Shown here one piece after another: positions 52,620 to 60,767 of a DNA stretch of 64,000 nucleotides; position 1 is the first letter of the stretch; each line of letters starts with the position of its first letter. Position numbers and translations under genes: made by a program. Origin of the DNA: Streptomyces sp. SLBN-31. Lineage in GTDB: Bacteria; Actinomycetota; Actinomycetes; Streptomycetales; Streptomycetaceae. The notes under the pieces were generated by a model. It saw only the letters and a program-made list of their open reading frames with translations, was not told the origin of the DNA and searched no databases. Where the stretch lies: the NCBI RefSeq assembly GCF_006715395.1, contig NZ_VFNC01000003.1, forward strand, positions 496,001 to 560,000. The letters are read 5' to 3'.

Positions 52620-53869
52620 CGGACGGGGGAGCGGTGCTCGGGCGGATACGGGGATGGCAGCGGCGCCACTGGCGGGAGCGGAGCAAGGCCGAGCGGGTCG
52701 AGCTGCAGAGCGTGATCACCTGGTACGTCACGACCTGGCTCTTCTCCGTCTCCTGGCTCGGGCTGCCCCTGGTGGGCGCGCTGGCACGGCGGCCCGCGCC
52801 ACTGGCCGTCGGCTGCCTGCTGCTCCTCGTCGGCGCCCTGCAGTGCGTCGAGGCCAACCGGCGCACCCGGCCCGTGCTCGACCACTACCTGGGCCGGGCC
52901 GCCCTTGCGCCCCACGCGCTGCGCCCCGCCGCCGTGCTGCTCTCCCTGGCGCTGGCCCTGACGCTGGTGCTGGCGTCGCTGGACGGCGCCGACCCGGTGG
53001 CCGTCCGGCTCTTCGCCGGCGCCGCGCTGCTGCCCTTCGGGCTGCTGTACGGACTGGTGGCGCCCATCGGGGTGTTCGTGCGCCGGTCCGCCGTGCTCGC
53101 CGTCGTGCTGATGGCCGCCTTCGGCGCGTTCGACCACGAGCCCGCCGGGATTCTCATGATCGGGGTCATGACCGTCTTCGGCGCGCTCTTCTCGCTGCTC
53201 GCCTGCCGCTGCGGTGCCTGGACCCTGTCCGTGCTGTGGGAGGCCGAGCGGGCCCGCGAGGTCGAGGCCCGGCTCGCCGTCGCCGAGGAGCGGCTGCGGT
53301 TCGGGCGCGACCTGCACGACGTGGTGGGACGGAACCTGGCCGTCATTGCGCTCAAGAGCGAACTGGCCGTGCAGTTGGCGCGGCGCGGACGGCCCGAGGC
53401 GGTCGAGCAGATGATCGAGGTGCAGCGGATCGCCCAGGAGTCGCAGCGGGAGGTGCGGGAGGTCGTCCGGGGATACCGGAAGGCCGACCTGGGGATCGAA
53501 CTCGCGGGCGCGCAAGGGGTGTTGAGTGCTGCCGGGATCGAGTGCGAGGTGCGCGGAGCGGCCGCCGAGCTGGCTCCCGAGGTGCAGTCCGCGCTCGGCT
53601 GGGTCGTGCGCGAGGCGACGACGAACGTGCTGCGGCACGGCGACACCAGACGGTGCGCGGTCGTCCTGACGGTGGAGGAAGGACGTGTGGTGCTGACCGT
53701 GGAGAACGACGGGGCCTCGGCTCCCGCGGGCGCGGGCGGCTCGGGGCTGGCGGGGCTGCGGGAGCGGCTGTCGGCGGTGGGCGGGACCCTGGAGGCCGGC
53801 CGGGTCGCAGGAGACCTGTTCCGGGTGGTGGCCGAAGTGCCCGTGCAGGTGAGCGAGGTCACGGCATGA
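52616..53869 (+). CDS. two-component sensor histidine kinase (HisKA_3, DesK/NarX-like)
   Basis: A 417-residue membrane kinase. The N-terminal half has five or six hydrophobic segments (TWLFSVSWLGLPLVGALA, AVLLSLALALTLVLASL). A dimerisation/phosphoacceptor domain follows with His in LRFGRDLHDVVGRNLAVIAL, then the HATPase_c domain (WVVREATTNVLRHGDTRRCA, GGSGLAGLRERLSAVGGTLE). I prefer the TTG start at 52616, because GGGAG lies eight bases upstream and TTGA overlaps the permease stop; GTG at 52601 or 52634 is possible. The kinase probably senses the membrane or a transported compound and controls the adjacent exporter. Confidence 0.88.
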   Translation: MTDGGAVLGRIRGWQRRHWRERSKAERVELQSVITWYVTTWLFSVSWLGLPLVGALARRPAPLAVGCLLLLVGALQCVEANRRTRPVLDHYLGRAALAPHALRPAAVLLSLALALTLVLASLDGADPVAVRLFAGAALLPFGLLYGLVAPIGVFVRRSAVLAVVLMAAFGAFDHEPAGILMIGVMTVFGALFSLLACRCGAWTLSVLWEAERAREVEARLAVAEERLRFGRDLHDVVGRNLAVIALKSELAVQLARRGRPEAVEQMIEVQRIAQESQREVREVVRGYRKADLGIELAGAQGVLSAAGIECEVRGAAAELAPEVQSALGWVVREATTNVLRHGDTRRCAVVLTVEEGRVVLTVENDGASAPAGAGGSGLAGLRERLSAVGGTLEAGRVAGDLFRVVAEVPVQVSEVTA

Positions 53870-54480
53870 CCGGTCCCGTGCGGCTGCTGCTGGCCGACGA
53901 CGAGCATCTGATCCGGGGTGCGCTGGTCGCGCTGCTCGGGCTGGAGGACGACCTCGTGGTCGTCGCCGAGGCGGCGAGCGGGCCGGAGGCGCTGGCGATG
54001 GCGAGGGCGCACGAACCGGACGTGGCCGTGCTGGACCTTCAGATGCCGGGCGCCGACGGTGTGAAGGTCGCCACATCCCTGCGGACCGAACTGCCCGGCT
54101 GCCGGGTGCTGATCGTGACCGGTCACGGGCGGCCCGGGCATCTCAAGCGGGCCCTCGCTGCGGGGGTGCGCGGGTTCGTCCCCAAGACGGTGAGCGCCCA
54201 GCGCCTCGCCGAGATCATCCGGACCGTGCACTCCGGACAGCGCTACGTCGACCCCGAGTTGGCCGCCGACGCCATCGCCGCCGGGGACTCCCCGCTGACC
54301 ACGCGGGAGGCCGAGGTGCTGGAACTGGCCGCCGACGGGGCGCCCGTCGCGGAGATCGCCGAGCGAGCCGCGCTGTCGCAGGGGACCGTGCGGAACTATC
54401 TCTCGTCGGCGGTCTCGAAGCTCGGTGCGGAGAACCGGCACGCGGCCGTGCGACTCGCACGGGAGCGAGGTTGGGTATAG
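53866..54480 (+). CDS. LuxR/NarL-type response regulator
   Basis: A 204-residue partner of the preceding kinase; its ATG overlaps the kinase stop (ATGA). The receiver domain has the acidic pair in LLLADDEHLI, the phosphoacceptor Asp in VAVLDLQMPGADG and the conserved Lys in FVPKTVSAQRL. The C-terminal LuxR helix-turn-helix is LTTREAEVLELAADGAPVAE, then IAERAALSQGTVRNYLSSAV. It likely regulates its own operon. Confidence 0.93.
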   Translation: MTGPVRLLLADDEHLIRGALVALLGLEDDLVVVAEAASGPEALAMARAHEPDVAVLDLQMPGADGVKVATSLRTELPGCRVLIVTGHGRPGHLKRALAAGVRGFVPKTVSAQRLAEIIRTVHSGQRYVDPELAADAIAAGDSPLTTREAEVLELAADGAPVAEIAERAALSQGTVRNYLSSAVSKLGAENRHAAVRLARERGWV

Positions 54481-54503
54481 TTGGCGTCGCGCCACGGCGC
54501 ACT

Positions 54504-54576
54504 GCGGACGTAGCTCAGTTGGTAGAGCGCAACCTTGCCAAGGTTGAGGTCGCGAGTTCGAGCCTCGTCGTCCGCT
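54504..54576 (+). tRNA. tRNA-Gly (GCC), copy 2
   Basis: Identical over all 73 bases to copy 1 at 50697-50769, with anticodon GCC. It begins 23 bases after the response-regulator stop. Confidence 0.96.
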
Positions 54577-54583
54577 CCACTGC

Positions 54584-54614
54584 GAAGGCCCCGGTCGAGT
54601 CGACCGGGGCCTTC
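54584..54614. terminator. terminator between tRNA-Gly copy 2 and purC
   Basis: 15-bp inverted repeat GAAGGCCCCGGTCGA / TCGACCGGGGCCTTC around a single base. It lies between the tRNA and the convergent purC stop (54624), so it may serve both. Confidence 0.8.
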
Positions 54615-54623
54615 GTCATGGGG

Positions 54624-55523
54624 TCAGCTCCAGCTGGTGCCCGTCAGACGCTCGTAGGCCTCGATGTACTTCGCCCGCGTCGCGTCCACGACCTGCTGCG
54701 GCAGCGGCGGCGGAGGCTGCTCGCTCCTGCGGTCCCAGCCGGACTCCGGCGAGGTCAGCCAGTCCCGCACGAACTGCTTGTCGTACGACGGCTGCGCGCG
54801 CCCCGGCTGCCACTGGTCGGCCGGCCAGAACCGGGAGGAGTCCGGGGTGAGGATCTCGTCGGCGAGGACCAGGTTGTCGCCGTCGAAGCCGAACTCGAAC
54901 TTGGTGTCCGCGAGGATGATGCCGCGGTCGCGGGCGATGTCCCGGCCGCGACCGTAGACGGCGAGGGTGGCCTGGCGCAGCTGGGCCGCGGTGTCGGCGC
55001 CGACGCGGCGGGCGACCTCCTCGTACGAGACGTTCTCGTCGTGCTCGCCGACCTCGGCCTTGGTGGCCGGGGTGAAGATCGGGGCGGGCAGCTCGCTGCC
55101 GTCGACCAGGCCCTCGGGGAGGGCGAGGCCGCAGACCGTGCGGGAGTCGTTGTACTCCAGCAGACCCGAGCCGGTCAGGTAGCCGCGGGCGACCGCCTCC
55201 ACCGGGACCATCCGCAGCGACTTGCACACGAGCGTCCGGCCGGCCCAGTCGGCGGGGGCGCCGGCCGGCAGTTCGGTGCTCAGCACGTGGTTGGGGATCA
55301 GATCGGCGATCTGGTCGAACCACCACAGGGACAGCTGGGTCAGCACCCGGCCCTTGTCGGTGATTTCCGTCGGCAGCACCCAGTCGAAGGCGGAGATGCG
55401 GTCACTGGCGACCATCACGAGGTCACCGGCCTCGTTCTGGTAGAGCTCGCGCACCTTGCCGGTGTGGAGGTGAACCAGGCCCGGAACCTGAAGCGGCTCG
55501 GGCTTTTCTACGAATCCGGACAC
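54624..55523 (-). CDS. purC: phosphoribosylaminoimidazole-succinocarboxamide (SAICAR) synthase
   Basis: Joins aspartate to CAIR in an ATP-dependent reaction, the eighth purine step. The protein is 299 residues. Motifs are VHLHTGKVRELYQNEAGDLV, MVASDRISAFDWVLPTEITD, VPVEAVARGYLTGSGLLEYN, FTPATKAEVGEHDENVSYEE and LILADTKFEFGFDGDNLVLA. It is a single gene on the minus strand, apart from the other purine genes. Confidence 0.97.
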   Translation of the reverse strand: MSGFVEKPEPLQVPGLVHLHTGKVRELYQNEAGDLVMVASDRISAFDWVLPTEITDKGRVLTQLSLWWFDQIADLIPNHVLSTELPAGAPADWAGRTLVCKSLRMVPVEAVARGYLTGSGLLEYNDSRTVCGLALPEGLVDGSELPAPIFTPATKAEVGEHDENVSYEEVARRVGADTAAQLRQATLAVYGRGRDIARDRGIILADTKFEFGFDGDNLVLADEILTPDSSRFWPADQWQPGRAQPSYDKQFVRDWLTSPESGWDRRSEQPPPPLPQQVVDATRAKYIEAYERLTGTSWS

Positions 55524-55630
55524 GGTTCCTCCCCGTAGTTCTGTCCTATGGCTCGATTCTCCCGTATGCCGGGGATCGCCCAGGGGGTGGGGTGTGCTCT
55601 GGAGGGGCGGTGACGTGGGCGTACGTGAGC

Positions 55631-57133
55631 TCAGTCACGTTTGCAGATGCGGTCCAGGAGATTGGCGGTGGCGCGCTGGACCCGCTGGTCGACGTGGCCC
55701 GGACGGTCCAGGGCGGGCGACCAGGCGAAGGTCCCGGACGCGAACACCAGGGCGCCGGAGGGGGCGCGGTAGAGCGAGGTCTCCTGGTGGCGCAGGACGC
55801 CCTCGGATTCGGTGTACGGGGAGTGCGCCAGCAGGATGCGGTCCTCGTGGTCGGGCAGCGGGGTGCGCGGGAAGTAGCGGTCGGCCTCGCCCGCGACCAG
55901 GCCCTGGATCGGGTCGCCCTCGTGCGCGCCGGTCGCCTCCCACAGCCAGTGGTCGGCGTTGCGGACGATCAGGGGATGGGGTTCGGGGACCCGGCCCGCG
56001 TACTGGATGCCGACCACCTGCTGCTCGGGGCGGTCGATCTCCCGCCACAGGACGGGTTTGCCGGGGCCCTTGCGTTTTCGGCAGGTCAGCAGGCGGTCGG
56101 GCACCCCGGACGGGGACGGCCCGAGCTCCACCTGCCAGTACATGGTGTTGGCGGACAGGAAGACCAGGGACGTGCCGTTCTCGCGGGCGATCTCGACGGT
56201 GCGGCGCATGTTCGCCGACCAGTACTCGTCGTGCCCGGGGAAGACCAGGCCCCGGTAGCGGGTGGGGTCGACATGGCCCGCATGCAGGTCGCGGGCGTCG
56301 GCATAGGCGAGGTCGTAGCCGTAGCGCTCGGCGAAGCGGATGAAGTCGTAGGCGTGGCCCACGTGAAGGGGGAGGCCGGCGCCGGCGTAGGGGCGGTCGA
56401 AGGAGACGGTCGTGGCCGCGTCGGACTCGCCGAGGAGACGGCCCTGCTCGTCCCAGGCGTGGTACAGGCTGGCGCCGGTGTGGCCGTCCTCCGGGTAGAG
56501 GTTGTACGCCTGCCAGGTCACGTCGGGCAGGAGGAGGAGCAGGTCGGCGGGGTGGTCGTCGCGGACCGTGAAGGGGATGTGGGAGCGGTAGCCGTCGAGG
56601 GTGGTCAGGACGGCCACGTACGCCCCGATGCTCCAGTGGCTCGGGATCTGCAGCCGCCACGACAGCCACCAGTGGTGGCAGGAGACTGTGCGGTCGGCGG
56701 TGAGCGGCGGGGGCTGCACTATGCCGGAGAGACGGGGGCTGGTGGTGATCTTGGCCGCGCCGTCGCCGCCGTAGTGGCCGATGCGGTAGATGTCCACGGC
56801 GAACTCCTGCGGCGGGTCGACCGTGATGTGGAAGTCGACGGCCTGGCCCGGGGCGACCGCGCCGGTGGAGATGAAGCCCTTGATCTGGCGGTGCACGTCG
56901 TCGGCGGAGCGTGGGCCGCCGGCGCTCCGGGGGCCCGGGACCCGATGGGTGCCGGGCGTCGGGGGGTGGGCCTGGCCGTCCACGTACCAGGGGACGACCT
57001 GCCCGGTGTCGTCGAAGTAGGTGACGTTTCCGCGCAGCCAGGGGACGGGGCCCTGGCCGAAGGGATCGGTGACGGCGTGTGCCAGCGCTCCGGACTCCCA
57101 GCGGCGGATCTGCTCCGATCGCTTCCGTTCCAT
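55631..57133 (-). CDS. N,N-dimethylformamidase beta-subunit-like protein
   Basis: A 500-residue protein resembling the C-terminal region of the large subunit of N,N-dimethylformamidase, an iron-dependent amidohydrolase. Conserved-looking stretches are PWYVDGQAHPPTPGTHRVPG, IYRIGHYGGDGAAKI, LLPDVTWQAYNLYPEDGHTG and YRGLVFPGHDEYWSANMRRT. The last contains a Tyr/Glu/His combination expected for metal binding in the DMFase fold. The ATG at 57133 is preceded by GAGGGAGGGGAGCGATC. No small (alpha) subunit gene is nearby, and there is no signal peptide. The substrate is unknown. Confidence 0.75.
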   Translation of the reverse strand: MERKRSEQIRRWESGALAHAVTDPFGQGPVPWLRGNVTYFDDTGQVVPWYVDGQAHPPTPGTHRVPGPRSAGGPRSADDVHRQIKGFISTGAVAPGQAVDFHITVDPPQEFAVDIYRIGHYGGDGAAKITTSPRLSGIVQPPPLTADRTVSCHHWWLSWRLQIPSHWSIGAYVAVLTTLDGYRSHIPFTVRDDHPADLLLLLPDVTWQAYNLYPEDGHTGASLYHAWDEQGRLLGESDAATTVSFDRPYAGAGLPLHVGHAYDFIRFAERYGYDLAYADARDLHAGHVDPTRYRGLVFPGHDEYWSANMRRTVEIARENGTSLVFLSANTMYWQVELGPSPSGVPDRLLTCRKRKGPGKPVLWREIDRPEQQVVGIQYAGRVPEPHPLIVRNADHWLWEATGAHEGDPIQGLVAGEADRYFPRTPLPDHEDRILLAHSPYTESEGVLRHQETSLYRAPSGALVFASGTFAWSPALDRPGHVDQRVQRATANLLDRICKRD

Positions 57134-57301
57134 GATCGCTCCCCTCCCTCGTGCCCCCGTGGTCGCGTGTCCTGTGCCGCAAGCCCTTGCCATGTGCCCG
57201 ATCGGTCCCAGCACATCACATTACGCACGCAGGTGGTCACAGTTCGTTGCGAATTGGCCGAAAGTGGAACAGCCCGTTCCGGTACGGCGGGGAGGGCGGG
57301 G

Positions 57302-59068
57302 TCAGACGAGCCGCACGGGTTTCTCCGGGCGTATGCCGGACTCCCGCAGCCAGGCCCGCAGGGGGGCGGGGTCGCCGTCCTCCACGAGGCTGAGGACCCG
57401 GGGGGTGAGGTCGGCGGCCCGGTCGCCGTCGATGAGGAGGGTGGGGCCGTCCAGCCAGTCCAGGCCCGGGGTCGCGCCGGCGGTGTCCATCGCGGCGCAG
57501 CAGACCATCGCGGTCACGTGGTCGGTGAGCAGTTCGCGGGCCGTGCGGGGCGGCTGGAGCGGGAAGAGGGGCAGTGCCGTGTCGTCCCAGGGCGCGAGGT
57601 CGGCGGCGGTGGGCCGGGGAGCGGGGGCGGCCTCTTCCCGGGCGAGCTGGGCGGTGAGGGCCGCGGCGAGGGCGGCCGCGCGTTCGTTCTCGACCTCGGC
57701 ATCGTCCTCACCCTCGGGGGGCACGGGAGATCTGGGCGCGGTTCCCCCGCTCTCCGACGGGATGGGGACCGGGACCGGGGGTGTCGACAGGTGGGCCAGG
57801 ACCCTGGTCAGGGTGGGGCCGTCCGGGGCCGGGGCCGCGGGGTTCGTGGAGCGGGTGACGCCGAGGGTGTCCAGCACCCGGTGCAGGCGGGCCGCGTCCG
57901 TGCGCCACTTGCGGTCCACGACCTCCTCCGGGTACTCCTGCCAGTCCACCGGGGACCAGTCCGGGCCGGTCTCCGCGGGGCCGCCGTGGAAGAGCCGGGC
58001 GGCGAGAAGGGAGACGGCCTCGTCGACCGCGCCGGGCTCCTCCAGCAGGTCGCAGGCCGGCCGCTCACCCAGACGGGAGGCGAACCCCTCGGCCAGGCGG
58101 TCACGGCGGGACAGCTCCGTCAAGGCCGCCACCACCCCCGCGTCCAGCCGGGACGGCCAGCGGCCCATCCGCCACGCGGGCAGCGCCACGCGGGTCAGGA
58201 GGCGGTCCCAGCCCGCATAGGCCAGGCCCACCTGTTCCTGGGCGACGATGCGCAGGCCGTAGTCGACGGCCTGTGCGCGCTCCGCCGCCGCGGCCGCAAC
58301 GCCGCGCTCCATCAGCGCCGCGTGCTCCCGGCAGCTGCGGAGCAGCAGCCGGGCGACCGCGCCGAGTCCGGCGCAGACACCTCGGGTCAGCGGGCAGCGG
58401 TTGGGTGTGGAGGCGACGGCCACCGCGGCGTCCAGCCCGCGCACGAAGCGGCGGGCGGCTGCTATGTCGGGGTGGGCGGAGGGGCCGGTACCGGCGACCA
58501 CCGGGGCGAGGACCGCGCGCAGTTCGCCGACCCGCATCCACCACAGGAACGGCGAGCCGATGACCAGGACGGGGGCCGTGGCCGCCCGGCGGTGCGCGGT
58601 GCGCGCCCCGGCTATCTCGTCGCGGTTCTCGTGCTCGGGCGGGCCGTGGGAGGGATGGGTGCGGTCCTCCAGCCAGCTGTCGCAGTCCGGGGTGAGCGCT
58701 ATCGCGGAGGGGGCCGGCACGTCCAGGCGGTCGGCGAGGTCCCGCACCATCCGGTACAGGTCCGGCGCCGAGTCCTCGGAGACGGGGACGGTCGGGGTCA
58801 CGGCGGGGCGGGCCCGGGCGACGACCAGGGCGATGACTGCGGCGGCGAGCAGCACGAGGACGGCGACGGGGGTCACCGCCCAGCGGACGGCGTGCCAGAA
58901 CGGGCCCACGAGATGGCCCGTGGAGTCGCCGGCGAGCAGGATCACGGCGACCGCAGCGGGCAGCAGCGCCACGGCCAGCGCGCGGCTGCGGATGCGCAGC
59001 ACGGCGAGAGCCCTCGAGCGCGCGGCCTGCGCGCCCGCTTCCACACCCATGCCGGTACCGGTCACCAC
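57302..59068 (-). CDS. membrane protein resembling an M48 peptidase without its zinc motif
   Basis: A 588-residue protein with two adjacent membrane helices (ALAVALLPAAVAVILLAG, VTPVAVLVLLAAAVIALVVA), then a cytoplasmic-looking body. The layout copies M48/HtpX-like metallopeptidases: LYRMVRDLADRLDVPAPSAI, VLVIGSPFLWWMRVGELRAV, then a long insert and a family-like helix AARRFVRGLDAAVA. Where active enzymes have HExxH, this protein reads LAPVVAGTG. The C-terminus adds a 150-residue Ala/Pro-rich region. It is probably a pseudo-protease. It lies between the DMFase-like gene and purD, all on the minus strand. Confidence 0.65.
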   Translation of the reverse strand: MVTGTGMGVEAGAQAARSRALAVLRIRSRALAVALLPAAVAVILLAGDSTGHLVGPFWHAVRWAVTPVAVLVLLAAAVIALVVARARPAVTPTVPVSEDSAPDLYRMVRDLADRLDVPAPSAIALTPDCDSWLEDRTHPSHGPPEHENRDEIAGARTAHRRAATAPVLVIGSPFLWWMRVGELRAVLAPVVAGTGPSAHPDIAAARRFVRGLDAAVAVASTPNRCPLTRGVCAGLGAVARLLLRSCREHAALMERGVAAAAAERAQAVDYGLRIVAQEQVGLAYAGWDRLLTRVALPAWRMGRWPSRLDAGVVAALTELSRRDRLAEGFASRLGERPACDLLEEPGAVDEAVSLLAARLFHGGPAETGPDWSPVDWQEYPEEVVDRKWRTDAARLHRVLDTLGVTRSTNPAAPAPDGPTLTRVLAHLSTPPVPVPIPSESGGTAPRSPVPPEGEDDAEVENERAAALAAALTAQLAREEAAPAPRPTAADLAPWDDTALPLFPLQPPRTARELLTDHVTAMVCCAAMDTAGATPGLDWLDGPTLLIDGDRAADLTPRVLSLVEDGDPAPLRAWLRESGIRPEKPVRLV

Positions 59069-59407
59069 CGGATCTCACCCCCTCGCCAGCTGTCCTGAAT
59101 GCCCTGCTGTCCTGGCTTTGGTCACTCCCCCACTGTGGCACCCGACACCGACATCGCAATGCCGGTGGGCCAAGTGCCGGAAAGCTTGCGCCGCACCCTA
59201 GTTGGGCCCTCGGCCCCCGTCAGCCGGATGGGGGAGCGGTCACTCGATGGAATGGCTTTGGTCAGAGGTGGATGACGGATAGCGACGATCAGGCCCCTGT
59301 TCTTGACTCAGATTCGATGAACGCCGGTGGCAGAACGACGCAGGCCCCGCATCCGAAGACGGACGCGGGGCCGGCGGGGTTCACCCGGGCACACGGGCAT
59401 ACGGGCG
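59069..59407. other. intergenic region upstream of the M48-like gene and after purD
   Basis: About 340 bases holding the purD terminator and presumably the promoter of the membrane-protein gene. There is no supported open reading frame. Confidence 0.4.
59343..59372 (-). terminator. terminator of purD
   Basis: GGCCCCGC / GCGGGGCC outer stem extended by TCCG...CGGA-type inner pairs, 36 bases after the purD stop on the minus strand. Confidence 0.7.
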
Positions 59408-60658
59408 TCAGGTGCCCGCCGCCCCGGCCGCGATGTCGGTGCGGTGCTGGGAGCCGTCCAGGTGGATGCGGGAGACCGCCCTGTACGCGCGCTCGCGGGC
59501 CTTGGCGAGGTCCTTGCCGGTCGCCGTGACGGACAGGACCCGGCCGCCGGCGCTGACGACCGCGTCGCCGTCGCGCCTGGTGCCGGCGTGCAGGACGTAC
59601 GCGTGCGGGGCGTCCTCGGCGGCCACCTCGTCGAGGCCGGTGATCGGGTCGCCGGTGCGCGGGGTGCCGGGGTAGTTGTGCGAGGCGACGACCACGGTGA
59701 CCGCGGCGTCGTCGCTCCAGCGCAGGGGTTCCAGGTCGGCGAGGGTGCCGTTCGCCGCGGCCAGCAGGACGCCGGCCAGCGGCGTCTTCAGGCGGGCCAG
59801 GACCACCTGGGTCTCCGGGTCGCCGAAGCGGGCGTTGAACTCGATGACCCGGACGCCGCGGGAGGTGATCGCCAGGCCCGCGTAGAGGAGGCCGGAGAAG
59901 GGGGTGCCGCGGCGGCGCATCTCGTCGACGGTCGGCTGCAGGACCGTCTGCAGCACTTCCTCGACCAGCTTCGGGTCGGCCCACGGGAGCGGGGAGTACG
60001 CGCCCATGCCGCCGGTGTTGGGGCCCTCGTCGCCGTCGAGGGCGCGCTTGAAGTCCTGGGCGGGCTGGAGCGGGAGGACCGTCTGCCCGTCGGTGACGGC
60101 GAAGAGGGAGACCTCGGGGCCGTCCAGGTACTCCTCGATGACGACGCGCTCGCAGGAGTTGGCGTGGGCGCGGGCCGCGTCGAGGTCGGAGGTGACGACG
60201 ACGCCCTTGCCGGCGGCGAGGCCGTCGTCCTTGACGACGTACGGAGCGCCGAAGGCGTCGAGGGCGGCGTCGACCTCGTCCGGGGCCGTGCAGACGTAGG
60301 AGCGGGCCGTGGGGACGCCGGCCCCCGCCATCACGTCCTTCGCGAAGGCCTTGGAGCCCTCGATCTGCGCGGCCTCCTGGGAGGGGCCGAAGACCGGGAT
60401 GCCCGCCTCGCGCACGGCGTCGGCGACCCCGGCGACGAGCGGGGCCTCCGGGCCCACCACCACGAGGTCGGCGCCGAGCCGTTCGGCCAGGGCGGACACC
60501 GCTTTGCCGTCGAGGGCGTCGACCTCGTGCAGCTCGGCCACCTCGGCGATGCCGGCGTTGCCGGGGGCGCAGTGCAGGGCGGTGACGTCGGGATCGTGGG
60601 AGAGGGAGTGGCACAGGGCGTGTTCGCGGGCGCCGCTACCGATGACGAGGACCTTCAC
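59408..60658 (-). CDS. purD: phosphoribosylamine-glycine ligase (GAR synthetase)
   Basis: Second purine step, an ATP-grasp ligase joining glycine to phosphoribosylamine. The protein is 416 residues. Motifs are [20 protein letters not shown], the ATP-grasp segment [40 protein letters not shown] and [20 protein letters not shown]. It lies just downstream of dnaX on the same strand, with a 109-base gap. Confidence 0.97.
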   Translation of the reverse strand: MKVLVIGSGAREHALCHSLSHDPDVTALHCAPGNAGIAEVAELHEVDALDGKAVSALAERLGADLVVVGPEAPLVAGVADAVREAGIPVFGPSQEAAQIEGSKAFAKDVMAGAGVPTARSYVCTAPDEVDAALDAFGAPYVVKDDGLAAGKGVVVTSDLDAARAHANSCERVVIEEYLDGPEVSLFAVTDGQTVLPLQPAQDFKRALDGDEGPNTGGMGAYSPLPWADPKLVEEVLQTVLQPTVDEMRRRGTPFSGLLYAGLAITSRGVRVIEFNARFGDPETQVVLARLKTPLAGVLLAAANGTLADLEPLRWSDDAAVTVVVASHNYPGTPRTGDPITGLDEVAAEDAPHAYVLHAGTRRDGDAVVSAGGRVLSVTATGKDLAKARERAYRAVSRIHLDGSQHRTDIAAGAAGT

Positions 60659-60767
60659 GGGGGTCAGCCTAACGGGGTTTTTGTGCGGGGTTCCGAGGGG
60701 CCGGGCCTTGGCGAGCTGTACTTTCCTCCAAGTCGGGCCCGGCCGCGGTGGGATTCGCCGCCGGCCG

